In this document: positions 35,745 through 47,099 of the stretch, piece by piece
How the letters are laid out: the number at the start of each line of letters is the position of its first letter
Numbering within the stretch: the stretch's first letter is position 1
Notes under the pieces: model-generated
The model's database searches: none
What the model was told of the DNA's origin: nothing
The model's input: only the letters and a program-made list of their open reading frames with translations
Translations under genes and position numbers: made by a program
Assembly (NCBI GenBank): GCA_033026295.1
Contig: CM065183.1
Location: 17,749,157 to 17,813,156, forward strand
Direction: 5' to 3'
Source of the DNA: Channa striata
Taxonomy: Eukaryota > Chordata > Actinopteri > Anabantiformes > Channidae
DNA length: 64,000 nucleotides

Positions 35745-38161
35745 TTTATTTACATGCGCCATCTCTGATACAACCAAGATAGGAAGTGGAATTACAATAT
35801 CAATTTGATCTTCCCTCTTCCCTCCCCTCCCCTCCCCTCCCCTCCTTTTAGGAGCAGTAGGAAAAGAACAAAGTATGGAGACTGGCAGTGAGTGTTACTC
35901 AAATTTAATGAAGGAAAACACGAAGCTTCAAGTCTGTATGTTCCCAGTGAAGCTACACAAATGACGTCTGGAAGCACACTTGTGCGTTCAATCAAAAAAA
36001 AAATAAAAAAAAAAAATAACAAAATCAAGCAAATAGGACCAAACATTTTCATTCTGAGGGCTGTTAATAGTTTTGACTCTCACGTGTGATGCTTGTGACT
36101 GTTGGGAGAAACTACGGGGCTTTTACACGCCTCTAAATCGACTACACACGGGGGAGATGAAGTGTATCTACACCAGAGAAAATATGCATCTTTAAAACAG
36201 AGTCGCTCCCAGCTGTTAAAAAAAAAAAACGCAAACTTCAAATACACCCTGCTGTTCCTACAAAAAACTGTGCTGATGGTGAGATGTGGGTTTTTTTTTC
36301 ATATTTATACACTTTATAATCCTCTTATTTCCACTCATGTAAATGCAGAAGTCTTTTGGCAATATTTAAAATACTGGCTGATTCTCTCTCCGATGGCAAC
36401 AACGGCACTAAAATACTACACAAGCTCCTCTGGCAGCGTTGCCAGCACCACTTTTCCCCAGCACCTGCTATAGCGCTGATAACAAAGGGGAGGCCACCAA
36501 TGACGCAGCTCCTCCCTGTTATCTTCTAATATGTAGCACCAGGTCCTCTTCCAAATGAACAAACACAGAAATGTTGGTAGTGTAGCCGAGTGCGTTGGAC
36601 TCTCCAAGACTAGTTACTTTAATGCAGCTGGGACAAAGTGTCGGCTAACGCAAAGGACGTCGACCTGCACTAATCACGTCCTCGACTGTGGATGGCAGAG
36701 CAGTACTTTCAATATTGCAGTAAGTGGAAGAGGAGGAAAACGGGGAAGAAGGTGGAAAGGGATCTGCAGCAGAAAGTCCTTATTACCAAGACTTCAGTTA
36801 CCTCCTCAGAAGGGACAGAGTTCACAGTAAAGTCACTAAAACCACATGGTAAAATCGGCTAAAAATGAAAAGTAAAAATAAAACATTGCATACAAAAAAA
36901 AACAAAAAAACAAAAAACCACACGATGCAGACATGTTCACATCTTGATAACATTTTGACCTCTACAGATATTTGGTGCGTGACTTGATGCATCAACGAGG
37001 GGGAAAGAAAACCCACTTGTTTTTCAAGGTTTTTTTTTTTTTTAAGTCCATTTACGCTTTGTCTCTCAAATAACATCTGAAAAACAAAAGCTTGTCAAGT
37101 ATCCTCCACTGGAACGCAATAATGCAACATTCTCTGCAGCTTTAATATTATTTTTTTTCTGTAAACAGGCTGTCACCCACCAACAGGCTGACAGCTGGTT
37201 TGGCAAAAATGTTGGTTTTAGGTATGAAAGGGTGTGAAAGAGGAGAGAAAGCAGGGTGGAAACATTATTAATCTTCAGTTCCATGAGCACATCCCAAGTC
37301 TCTTATAAGCACTGGTGCCTTAGCCCCTAAAAATGAATGAAGAGAGAGAGGCGCCAAAGAAATATGAAATTAGAAACACGAGACCGTCGTCCAGAGCGAC
37401 GTCCCCCCCCAGCAGTTAGTTGGACGTGGAATTTTGCATTTCTATCCAACCCTAACGACATGATGGTCAAATAAAAAATGTAATAAAAGTTGAAGATTCT
37501 TTTGTCAATAAAATCAACTTTTAACTTTTATTTAGACGGATGGATTTGAAATCAAACAAATTAAAAGCATGGGAGTGTTTAATAATTCTGTTATCATGGA
37601 GTTAAAAAAACAACAACAAAAAAAATGCTGGTGTTGTGATGCGCTTTCACATCAGTCCGATCCGCTGCAGCGCCCAATCACCAACAGGTTTCCCATAAAA
37701 AGGCGTGTCATTCCGGTAAAGGACGTCCGACGCGGAGGATGCCGCGTTCCCTCACTTCCTCTCTCAGCACGGGCGCCGGAACAACTTCCACAGCGAGCGA
37801 GGAATCGAGGAACGAACTTACGAGAGACTTGAGATGTACCTCATGTATCACTGTGATATGAGTGATTTCCCTGAGACTAACACAAGTTGATGTTTTTCAT
37901 ATAGTTTTGACAAAATGTCCTGTCCTTCCATTTCAGTCAGCGCTGCTGTTCAAACCGCCCAAGCATCGGTATTTTCTCCTCCACTGCAAAGATGCCGTTG
38001 TGTGTTTGAGACACACGAAATTCAGTACGGAACTTAATGCCTCGCTTTAAAAAGAATGGAAAAAAACTACATGAAAACACATTCGTCCCTCTATTTGCAC
38101 AATGCAGGAAAACAGAACCCCATTTTTTCTCCCCCTTCACGCTGACATGTGTCAGGGCTTC
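35745..38161 (-). other. foxo3: foxo3 3' untranslated region
   Basis: Long AT-rich stretch after the foxo3 stop, ending at a minus-strand AATAAA (TTTATT at 35745-35750). It contains poly(A)/poly(T) runs near 35996-36020, 36218-36229 and 37028-37043, and a (CCCCT)n simple repeat at 35819-35848. Long AU-rich 3' UTRs are usual for FOXO3. No coding content. Confidence 0.6.
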
Positions 38162-41100
38162 TCAGCTTGGGACCCAGTTCTGAGGGGAGGTCTGGTTCGA
38201 GCTCGAAAAGCTTCCTGAATTCCTGTTGGCGTTCTGGGAGGATGTGAAGCGGGAGTCGAAGCTAAGGTCAAGGCAATCTGCGTCCATCAGTTCATTGCGA
38301 ATGATGGACTCCATGTCACAATCCAGGCTGCCGTTGAACACGTCGAGGTCCAGATCAGCGGGAAAGCCGGAGCCAAGCTGCACGGAGGCATTCTTGCTGG
38401 GGGACTTCAGGTGCGGCGGCTTGGCGTCAGTGTTGTCCGAGGTTGTCAAGCCAGCTTGCCAACCAGGCACTGAAGAGCTTTGGGCTGGACTTGCACCCGT
38501 GTGGTTCACCAACACGTGGTCTTTGCGCAGCAGCATGGCGTTGCGGCGCGAGTTCTGCAGGGCGATGGCCGTGCTGGCCTGCGACATCAGTGGGTCGGAC
38601 TGAGTGAGCATGACATTGCTGTGGCTGTGGGAGTCCAGGCTGAGCAGATCCTGGTGGTCGCTGAAGTGGGAGACGCAGGAGAAGGTGGTCTGCTTGTTCT
38701 CCTGGATGGTCTGCATGGGCGACTGCCGCAGGCTTGTGATGGACGGGGGGCTGAAAAGAGGGTTTGGACCAAAGCTGCCAGAGGGGCTACCCAGACTGCT
38801 TCCCGAGCAGCTGAAGGTAAACACCGAGCTCCCCTGACCGTTGGCTCCGTTGTCTTCCTCGCCAGGAGGAGGTTGCTGGGACGCCGTCAGGCTGATGTTG
38901 TCTAAAAGGTCGTCCATCAGGTTGTCTGAGAGCCCGTCATTAAGATTCATGGTACCTGCCAAATCAGAGAGCCCCGTGGGCCCCGTGGACGGGGACATGC
39001 TGCTGGGACTGGAGTACAGCATCGGGGAAAGGGGAGAGTCGTCATCGGGCACCTCGTCGAGCTCCAGGTTGGCCAGGATCGGAGACAGACGGCCGCTGAT
39101 TGTGCTGGCGTTGGAATTGGTCCGGGAGCGGAAGTCTGTCCAGGCATCCAGCTCGTCGCTGCTGCGAGAGGTGGGACTTCCCGTCCATTTGGAGAGGCTG
39201 GAGGAGCTCTCGGAGCTGCCGTCTTGAGCGGCCTGCAGCGACGCTTTCTTCTTGGTGGCGCGTCCTCGGGCTCCTTTGATGTATTTACTGTTGTCCATGG
39301 ACACAGCCCGTCGCCTGGGAGCTTTGCCTCCTTTCCCACCTTCTGGGTTGACCATCCACCAAGAGCTTTTCCCCGTTCCTTCATTCTGGACTTTGACAAA
39401 ACGACTGTGGAGGGACAGATTGTGTCGGATGGAATTCTGTAACACAATGAATGGAAACAAATAAGTACATTTTCTAAGTATGATTAGTACTACTACATAC
39501 ACATTAATCATTTTAAACACGAAACGCCTTCATCATATACACCATGTCTGATAATGTGTAGAGTTTTGAGGAGCTTTGGGGACAAACAAAAAGCCACAGA
39601 GATCTGGCTGTCTATGGAATAAAAAGAGGATGTTGATTGCATGATGGGAAATCTATCACTTTGGAAATTACGTTTTAAATTACGTCCCACCCATTTTGCC
39701 CAGTCAAGTCCTCAGCGTGTATACCGATATGACATAAGCAGTTTCTATTTAATTTGTGCCAAGTAAAATCTGTCTGCCAACCGGAAATCCTGCGATACAA
39801 TAAAAAGCTCCAAAACAGAAAGTAACTCAGCAACTAAGTGTCACAGTTTGGACGATACTGTACAGTTGGATGAACTAATTTTAAAATGGCAACAAGAGTA
39901 CAGCAAAGAAGGTTTTCATAATATTTAGTTGAGCTTGAGTTAGTAAAAATGTTTTATCAGAAATGAAGTTACATTACACAAAAGTATCGACTTTTAATAT
40001 TAGTAATGATTTTTTAATTTTCCTTAATTAAATTTTCCTTTTTTTTCCCCTTTTACTTTTTAGCAATTTCATAATAAAGTGATGCAAACATTTGCATCCA
40101 GCTGTCAATCCATCGGTTGCCTTTTTTCAGCAATGCTGCCCCGCTCCCATATTCTTTGGTGAGTGGAGTCTCATCATTAAGGTGGTGAAGATGACAAAAA
40201 TGAGAAATGACACTAATAATAGATAAAATTGTGACTAAATTGATTTAATAATAATCATCTCACAGAAGGCAGAAAACAGATACAGTTGTGTATGTGTAGA
40301 GCTTCATGCCTCTTTGTCTGGTCTTCAAATGAAAATTGATGGCAGCACTGTGCCGACTGTTCACAGTGCTGCCGTGTCTTCTATGCGTCTCACACTGGGA
40401 CATTCGTGGCTGCTCAGAAAGGTCCACAGGATTTCCCTGGAGATGATCCCAGCCATGTACAAAATTAAACAGCTGTAAGACACGCCAGGCGGACCAGAAG
40501 AGAAACTCTGCAGCCCGAAGGCCAACGTCACTCGGACACAGTCCAGCACAATTCACTAAGGTGAGTTAAGTTAGCCGAGGTCCTCCTCAAATCCACCTGT
40601 CAGAAGATGAAACTGATGGACATAAACAGGCTCGGCTCCGTAAAGCAGCTTCTCTGCAGCATTGTGATGCTTCACCCAGTGGAGATCAGGTCACATTTTC
40701 TTTATCTACGAACCTTTTCCCCCTTTTTCCCCATAAGCTTAAATTTTGTTTATGGGTTTTACCAATGACCTCATCTACTGATTTCGATGATAAAACCAAC
40801 TAAGTTCATCTATCACAAGTTTCAACATTTTTTCCTAGTGAATGTTTTTTTTCTAAATAATACTTTTATGAAAGGAGAAAACTATTTACACGCTAAGATG
40901 AATATGAGCCGCCAACAGCATCAAGATACGAAGGAGGTGAAAACAGTTCTGCAAAAGCAAAAAAACTAAATGCCCCATCATGCACCTCTCACGTCCATAA
41001 TTAACACACTGCATCTTCTCACGCCATTTCATTTGCACTAAAAGAAACAAAGACACGTTCTTCATCCTTCCCGTGTTTGTGCAAACCTCAGCAAATTAGC

Positions 41101-43554
41101 TGCAGGCAGTCGCTCCATATAATCATCCACGCTGCATATGACAGTGGAATCCATCAAACCCTTCCTTTAAAAACACGCCGAGTAAACAGCTCAACGTAAA
41201 TGCTAAGTAATTTTTTTTTTTAACTAGTGGGCACTTTGGATTTAAAGCAAACACGGTTTCAGCTGGAGTGATGGATGCATTTGTGTGGGATCATTTTCAA
41301 CAGTGAATTAACTAAATACTGAAGAGAAGCTGAACACGACCTACAGTTATTGTCCATGTCCAACAGTTTTTGCACAAGCAGCTCTATGGCACAGAAGAAT
41401 ATGAAACATGAGGCTCTGGATACAAACTCAACACGATGTGTTCGTTACTGATTATGGGCCTTTTCACAGGATTCTCTCAATCCTCGTCCACGCTGCCGCG
41501 TTGGGCTTCTACCAAATCACGCACATTTCATCTCACTCCTGCTGGAACGAGTCCACTTCCATTAGCTGGGTTTCTAATTAAAAGTAGATAAAGCACAGAC
41601 TGTTGGATGAAGAGTGCCAAAGCGATGAAGAGCGCTTTCCTAATGTCACAGCAGCGCAGGTGTTAATAAAACACAGATCACGGTTTGTCGGCTTTGCTGC
41701 ACCTGTGAATGAGCAGGACATGGAGGAGTTTAGTTTTTTAGATATTACGGAAGGTTGACAAATGAACCTTTTGCTTTTTCAGACTGGATTTTAAACAATC
41801 TTCTCAAATTCCACTAAAACACCGTCTTTTTAAAACAAGTCTTTTCCACCAACACCAACGCTACACAGAGGACAACATGAGGTCAGAGGACATTACATAT
41901 GACTGAGTCAGAACGGTCACTTTATGTTGCAGCTTTATTCTGACTGATTCAAACATCTTAAAACAGTTTTTGTACCTACAACATATTATTTTATGATGAC
42001 TATGACACCACAATGGCCTCGTCCGTTTGCTCCAGAACAAACATGGATGGACTTAAACCGTGAGAATCGTATTTTGGTGTTTCACTAATCAGATTGACCG
42101 ATGAGACCTTAAACATACCTAAGCTCAGGGTCTCTGGCAATTAGATTAGACAGAGAAATAACTGGTTAACACTTTAAGTCTGTTGACAACTCGTTCTATG
42201 TTTACAGTGCTGAATATTTTCTGTTTTCTTGAGGTCGTGCACATTAAATAACTTCTAGCTCCTCTGGTCAGAGAACATAATACATAAAAAGTCATTTTAC
42301 GGATTAGGATGAACTGAATCCAGACTTATACCAAATATAGTTGTTGGTTGAAGCTTCATGTCCAGCACTAATAGCAGTGATCTACATTTACACTGTGTCA
42401 CAGCAGGTGGATAAAAATAGCAGCAGTAGTAACGGCGTGAACGTTCTCCAACTGCTGCACAGGTGAGCACAGTGTGATCCACGCAGCTTTTTTATCATTT
42501 TCCAAAGATAAATCCCACAGAGCAAACTCGGGCCTTCCCCTCCCCCCCACGCGGTCACAGCAGCGCTGCAGCACCCTTTGAGCAAAAGCCTCGTCCCGAG
42601 CGGGGACTGGAGCAACGCCAGTTTAGCCAGAGCCAGATCCAAAGGGAAACACAGAGCTTCTCTCACACGGCTACACATTGACCTACATACATTTATAGTC
42701 AGCTGATTGATTCTCGTGCCCGGGGCCACATCGAGAGACGGCGTGGCACACAGCAGAGCCGGGCCTGCTGCCCGCCCGTCCATACAGGAAGGGGAGAATT
42801 CACGCTGGACTCTCAACAAAGAGGAAACTCTCCACAAACATCTGCACGCCCGAGCTGCAGACAAAGCCCGTCGATGAATTTGTTTGTTTCCTGTGTGTTC
42901 TTGCAGTGACACGTAAGACGGCTGTGGATTTGCAAGCCAGCGGTGCATCAGGGACGACCAAGCTCTGGGCTGACAGCTGAATGTCACACAGCCACAAAGC
43001 ATCTCCCAGGAAATGCTGATGTCAGCTCTTCTGAAACCCTCTGATTTAACCCTTTCCGCTGTGTGGATGCATCTGGTGCAAAGGTGAATGAAAAACAATC
43101 ATCAGAGCTGAAGTGTGAAGTCACAAGCTGATTCTCTGCAGGTTGATCTGCATTAACATCAGTGGCTTTCTGCGGTTTTAGTCTCTAACGTCCATCACGT
43201 CAGAGCAGCAGATCCCAGACTGTGAACACCGACAAAGTCCCTGGGTTCGGCCTGTGTCCCACATCCACAGTCGTGCAGGATTACAAACCCATTTCCAGAG
43301 TTTTTCTAACCCCCCACCCCCCCACCACACATCTAAATCCCGCAAAGCTCAGAGCTTTCATCAGACTTGATTCCATGACAGATGAATTGGTTTTCCAGAC
43401 TCAACTAATCCTTCGACTCACACACAAGGGCCCGGCTGAAGCTCGGAGGGAGCCGCTGTTTGTCTGAGAGTGAAATTTATTTTGCATGGCTTGTTTCAAG
43501 TCTCAATTTCATACCTACTAGGCCACTTTGTTTCCACTGGCTTAGTGCTCACAC

Positions 43555-43623
<69 letters not shown>

Positions 43624-44426
43624 ACACATCAGTGTCACACACATCAGAAGCCTATCATAATATTGTGACAGCAGCTTGGGTCACAAGTTACTGAACACCA
43701 TGTGCTGCTGAGGCCGCCGCACATTCGGCTGCGCTCACATGCAAATTCACAATCAATCAATCTAAAAACACAGAATATGAATATGAATATGAATATGAAT
43801 ATGAGTGACCGATGCGGCGATGAGCGGCTCACCTTCCAGCCCGCAGAGCTGTTGCTGTCGCCTTTGTCCTTGAAGTACGGCACGGATCTCACCATCCAGT
43901 CGTAGATCTGGGACAAGGTCAGGCGTTTCTCCGGGGAGCTCTCGATGGCCTGGGTAATGAGGTCCGCGTACGAGTAGTTGCCCCAGGCGTTCCTGCGGGC
44001 GGACGACTTCCTCAGCTGCTGAGAGGCAGAGCCGCCCGGAGCCGCGGCGGGGGTCTGCGCGGACGACGGCGAGCCGTCGGCGGCCTCCTCCGCGCAGCGG
44101 GGGCCGCGCTGGACCTCCACGGGCTGCGAGCCGGAGCCGGAGCCGGAGCCGCAGCCGGAGCCGCCTCTGCCGCTCGGCTCCCGGGGTTTGACCTCGCCAC
44201 CGCTGCCCGTGTGCGCGGCGCCGCCGTCCGCGCCGCCGCCCTCGTCGTCGTCGTCCTCTTCGGGGATTACGTCAGTGTCATTGGTGCCGGGTTTGCCCGC
44301 GCCGGACTCCGGACGGGGCAAGGGCCAAGTGCAGGACCGCGGGCGCTTCTGCGGCTCGAAGTCCGGGTCTATCTCCACGTTCAGCGGAGGCTCGTTGTCG
44401 CCGCGCTGCGCCTCGGCCATGTTCAT
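38162..44426 (-). CDS. foxo3: forkhead box O3 transcription factor (2 coding exons, 622 aa)
   Basis: Insulin/AKT-controlled transcription factor for stress-resistance, metabolism and apoptosis genes; it shuttles between nucleus and cytoplasm. Exons: 44426-43833 and 39436-38162; the intron interrupts the forkhead domain after SSAGWK, the usual FOXO position. AKT/14-3-3 sites are present: Thr33 in RPRSCTWP, Ser244 in RRRAVSMDNS, and a third in FRSRTNSNAS. The forkhead is about residues 146-235 with recognition helix NSIRHNLSLHSRF. A basic NLS (RGRATKKK), an export-type leucine motif (MDDLLDNISL) and the C-terminal transactivation motif LDLSFDSRF follow. An acidic/glycine-rich low-complexity region lies at about 55-110. 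Translation may start at either Met of MNMAEA; the second matches mammalian MAEA. Human FOXO3 is 673 aa. Subtype 3 is favoured over 1, 4 and 6 by N-terminal VEIDPDFEPQ and overall match; the a/b paralogue is not resolved. Confidence 0.95.
39437..43832 (-). other. foxo3: foxo3 intron 1
   Basis: 4.4 kb intron. It contains a (GT)n microsatellite at 43556-43622 and a hexanucleotide (TATGAA)n repeat at about 43774-43803. A 236-codon minus-strand open frame at 42388-43098 has no recognisable domain and is probably chance. No transposon recognised. Confidence 0.6.
43556..43622. repeat. (GT)n microsatellite
   Basis: About 33 uninterrupted GT dinucleotides in foxo3 intron 1, roughly 200 nt from the end of exon 1. 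Confidence 0.95.
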
Positions 44427-45107
44427 CCGCTCTGCGCACGAAGCTTCCTACAGTCGCTCGGGTCGCATTCCATCAATGTGCGATCCACCGAGCAGCACAT
44501 GCGAGTGTCCGTCCGTCCGTCCGTCCGTCCGTCCGTCCGCCCGCTCGGGCTGCAGCGGCACCGGCCGAACTCCGGCTGCCCTCGTGCCCAGCCCACACCC
44601 CCGCTGCAATCGGCCGAACGCGGAGCCGAACAGTCGGTGCCAGATCCGGGCGACGTTCCTTCACAAGCGTCCGCGGTCCGGTGTCGAGAGCGTGAAAGCC
44701 TCAGCACGTCTGAAGCCTCCTCGCCGGCCCCGTCGCTCCTCACTCAGCTGCCATCTTGACCGTTTCCTCTGCCGAGTCCTTTATCATCCGCGCAGAGCGC
44801 TGCCGGTGGCTCGGGCCGTGCGCCGCCGTCCGGAGACCATCAAGGCGGGGAGAGCCGCCTCCAGGCCCCGCAGCTCGGTCCGCTCACACGGCAGCTGCTT
44901 CGGATCCGGGAGCTGCTTCAGATCCGGGAGCTGCTTCAGATCCGGCCCCTGTGCGGCTCAGAGGCGCATCGCGGCTGCACATCCCGAAGAAGCCCGCACG
45001 GCGTCGATCGTGTGGCCGGCAGCAGCCTGCAGGGATCCTCCATTCAATCTGCTGCTGCTGCTGCTGCTGCTGCGGTTGGCGCACAGGCTCCAACTCCAAG
45101 AGAAAAA

Positions 45108-45193
<86 letters not shown>

Positions 45194-45250
45194 ACACACA
45201 CACACACACACGACCCTGCCCCCCCGGACCGAGCTGGAATTAAAGTGACA
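44427..45250 (-). promoter_or_regulatory. foxo3: CpG-rich foxo3 5' UTR/promoter with tandem repeats
   Basis: GC- and CpG-rich sequence upstream of the foxo3 start, continuing the island of exon 1. It contains (GTCC)n at 44507-44538, a minus-strand CAAGATGGC YY1-like site at 44750-44758, three near-identical GATCCGGGAGCTGCTTC units at about 44902-44943, (CTG)n at 45049-45073 and (AC)n at 45111-45189 with a second short (AC)n block after it. The transcription start was not determined. Confidence 0.55.
45111..45189. repeat. (AC)n microsatellite upstream of foxo3
   Basis: About 39 AC dinucleotides, then an A-run and a shorter AC block to about 45212. It marks the distal edge of the foxo3 CpG region. 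Confidence 0.95.
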
Positions 45251-47099
45251 GCACCGGCATGTCCGTGACATCACTGTCCCGAGGGTTTGAATCTGCTGCT
45301 GTTATTGTTCGGAAATATTCAATCTATGCAACTTCAACATCAGTGTGTAAAATTGATAGAAGTTTACTCAGTCAGATCAAAAACACTTTCTTATACACAT
45401 TTTCTATTATTTCAAACTTATTATAATAATAAATAATAAATGTGAGTATATTAAAACTAAACAAACCTTTAGTCAGTCTTTAAAACACCAATTAATGCGT
45501 TAATTTAGGTTCTTTTTTTAATGGATGCTTCCACTCCTTTGCAAAAGAACATGACTTGATTTACTATGATAATTTACTATAAACTAAAACATATAGTATT
45601 TTGTAAAATGTTCAAAAATGAATACAAAACAAACATGCACGTTGGCTTTTTTCAGTCTTCAACTTTAAAACTTTACACATTTAATTTTTTCTTTACTTGA
45701 AACCAAATCAACCTTGGACGCTGAGCTTGTGTCTGTCCATCCACGGCTTTATATTCTACAATCACAGTGAACACGTCCAAAGGCTGATGGTGTTTTGTTA
45801 GACTGAAATTCTTTAAGTAACGTTACTTTTTAAAATAACACTTTTGGCATATACGATTTGTACAGAGGTCATGGGTGAATCAGTGCTGAATCACGAGCAA
45901 AACATGTTAAAACATTTCATGCGAAATGTATAAAAATTGACAAAATTAAAATTGCCAGGGTCTAAACACTTATTTCAACCAACTCTGAAGTGAGTGCGAG
46001 GTACAATATCACTCTGACCTTACGACAACAGAAGATGATGGAATATGGTGAAGAGAATTTCAGGCTACTTTAATGCTACTGATGTAAATGAACCTAGTAC
46101 TTATTACTTTACATTAATGTAAATTTAAACATAAACACAATATTGAAGTTAACTATTCACAATTAAACAAACATGCATCCTTCATTATCTTTCATTAATT
46201 TAATGAATACAGAAGTTTTAGGGTTTAAATTTACTGTTTTTTTTGCAAAGATAAACATTTAACTGCATAATATAATAACTGTCTGCACTAATAGCAGTTG
46301 TTTAGCTTTCAAGTACAATTTTTTTCTGTCACTTTCACTTCCCACACGGTGCATCTTTGTGTGTGTACGGCAGCGTCTACTACTGTGCGTTTTAAGATTA
46401 ATGTAAATACTTGTAGGCAAGTAGTTAAACATCAACCAACTCCAACACAGAGAAAAACATACTGCAACATGACAAACAAAACATTTCCCAGGATTCATGT
46501 TGTGTTTCCTCTTCACCACGCAAACTTAAATACAGATGAAGTAAGTTAAACGTCACTGTTCGGCACATTTGTGATATGTTTTGAAAGAGCATCACTATCT
46601 GCATAGATCATCAAAATAAACACGCATTTCGAGCCACCAAACCAATTTGCTGCCACTATATTTAGGCTTACAAATAACTCATCGAGATGCATTATATTTT
46701 CAAAATCATTGTGTATCTCTAAAGAGATGAGATTAAAATGTCCCTTAAATCTTCGTCAGGATTCCATTTACACAAGTCCTCCAGCTTTTTCCCAGAGATT
46801 TATAAAAGTAAATGCAGTTGGACCGCTTTGTGACCGAGTTAAAAGCAACACAACAACCCAAAGTTCATCTTAAAAATAATCTGTAAAGTGCAATGTCGCA
46901 ATAAAACCATAAAAGGCTTTAAGATATATCAATAAATATTTTCTGTCCAACATTTGCACATATATTGTTAAGCAATCCCATCGGGTTTGTGCTGGATAAG
47001 ATGAGTGGGAGTAGTGTTCAGTCGGGACTGTTTTTGGCAGAGAGCAGGACAGCGTACGGAGGATGGAGGTTGTGTAACACAGTCGACTTTTCCAAAATG
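45251..47099. other. intergenic/afg1l 3' region
   Basis: AT-rich sequence between the foxo3 promoter and the afg1l stop. No open frame or repeat that I can name. The afg1l 3' UTR must occupy part of it; only ATTAAA-type minus-strand signals (near 46067 and 46199) are seen. Confidence 0.4.

Noticed and set aside
38226..39227. Several + strand open frames over the foxo3 second exon
   Set aside because: Shadows of a strongly supported coding exon.
42388..43098. 236-codon minus-strand open frame in foxo3 intron 1
   Set aside because: No recognisable domain, biased low-information composition and no clear splice link to foxo3; likely chance. Testable by conservation or RNA-seq.
44188..45243. 351-codon + strand open frame antisense to foxo3 exon 1 and promoter
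   Set aside because: GC-rich shadow of the foxo3 coding strand running into an AC repeat (poly Thr-His); no independent support.
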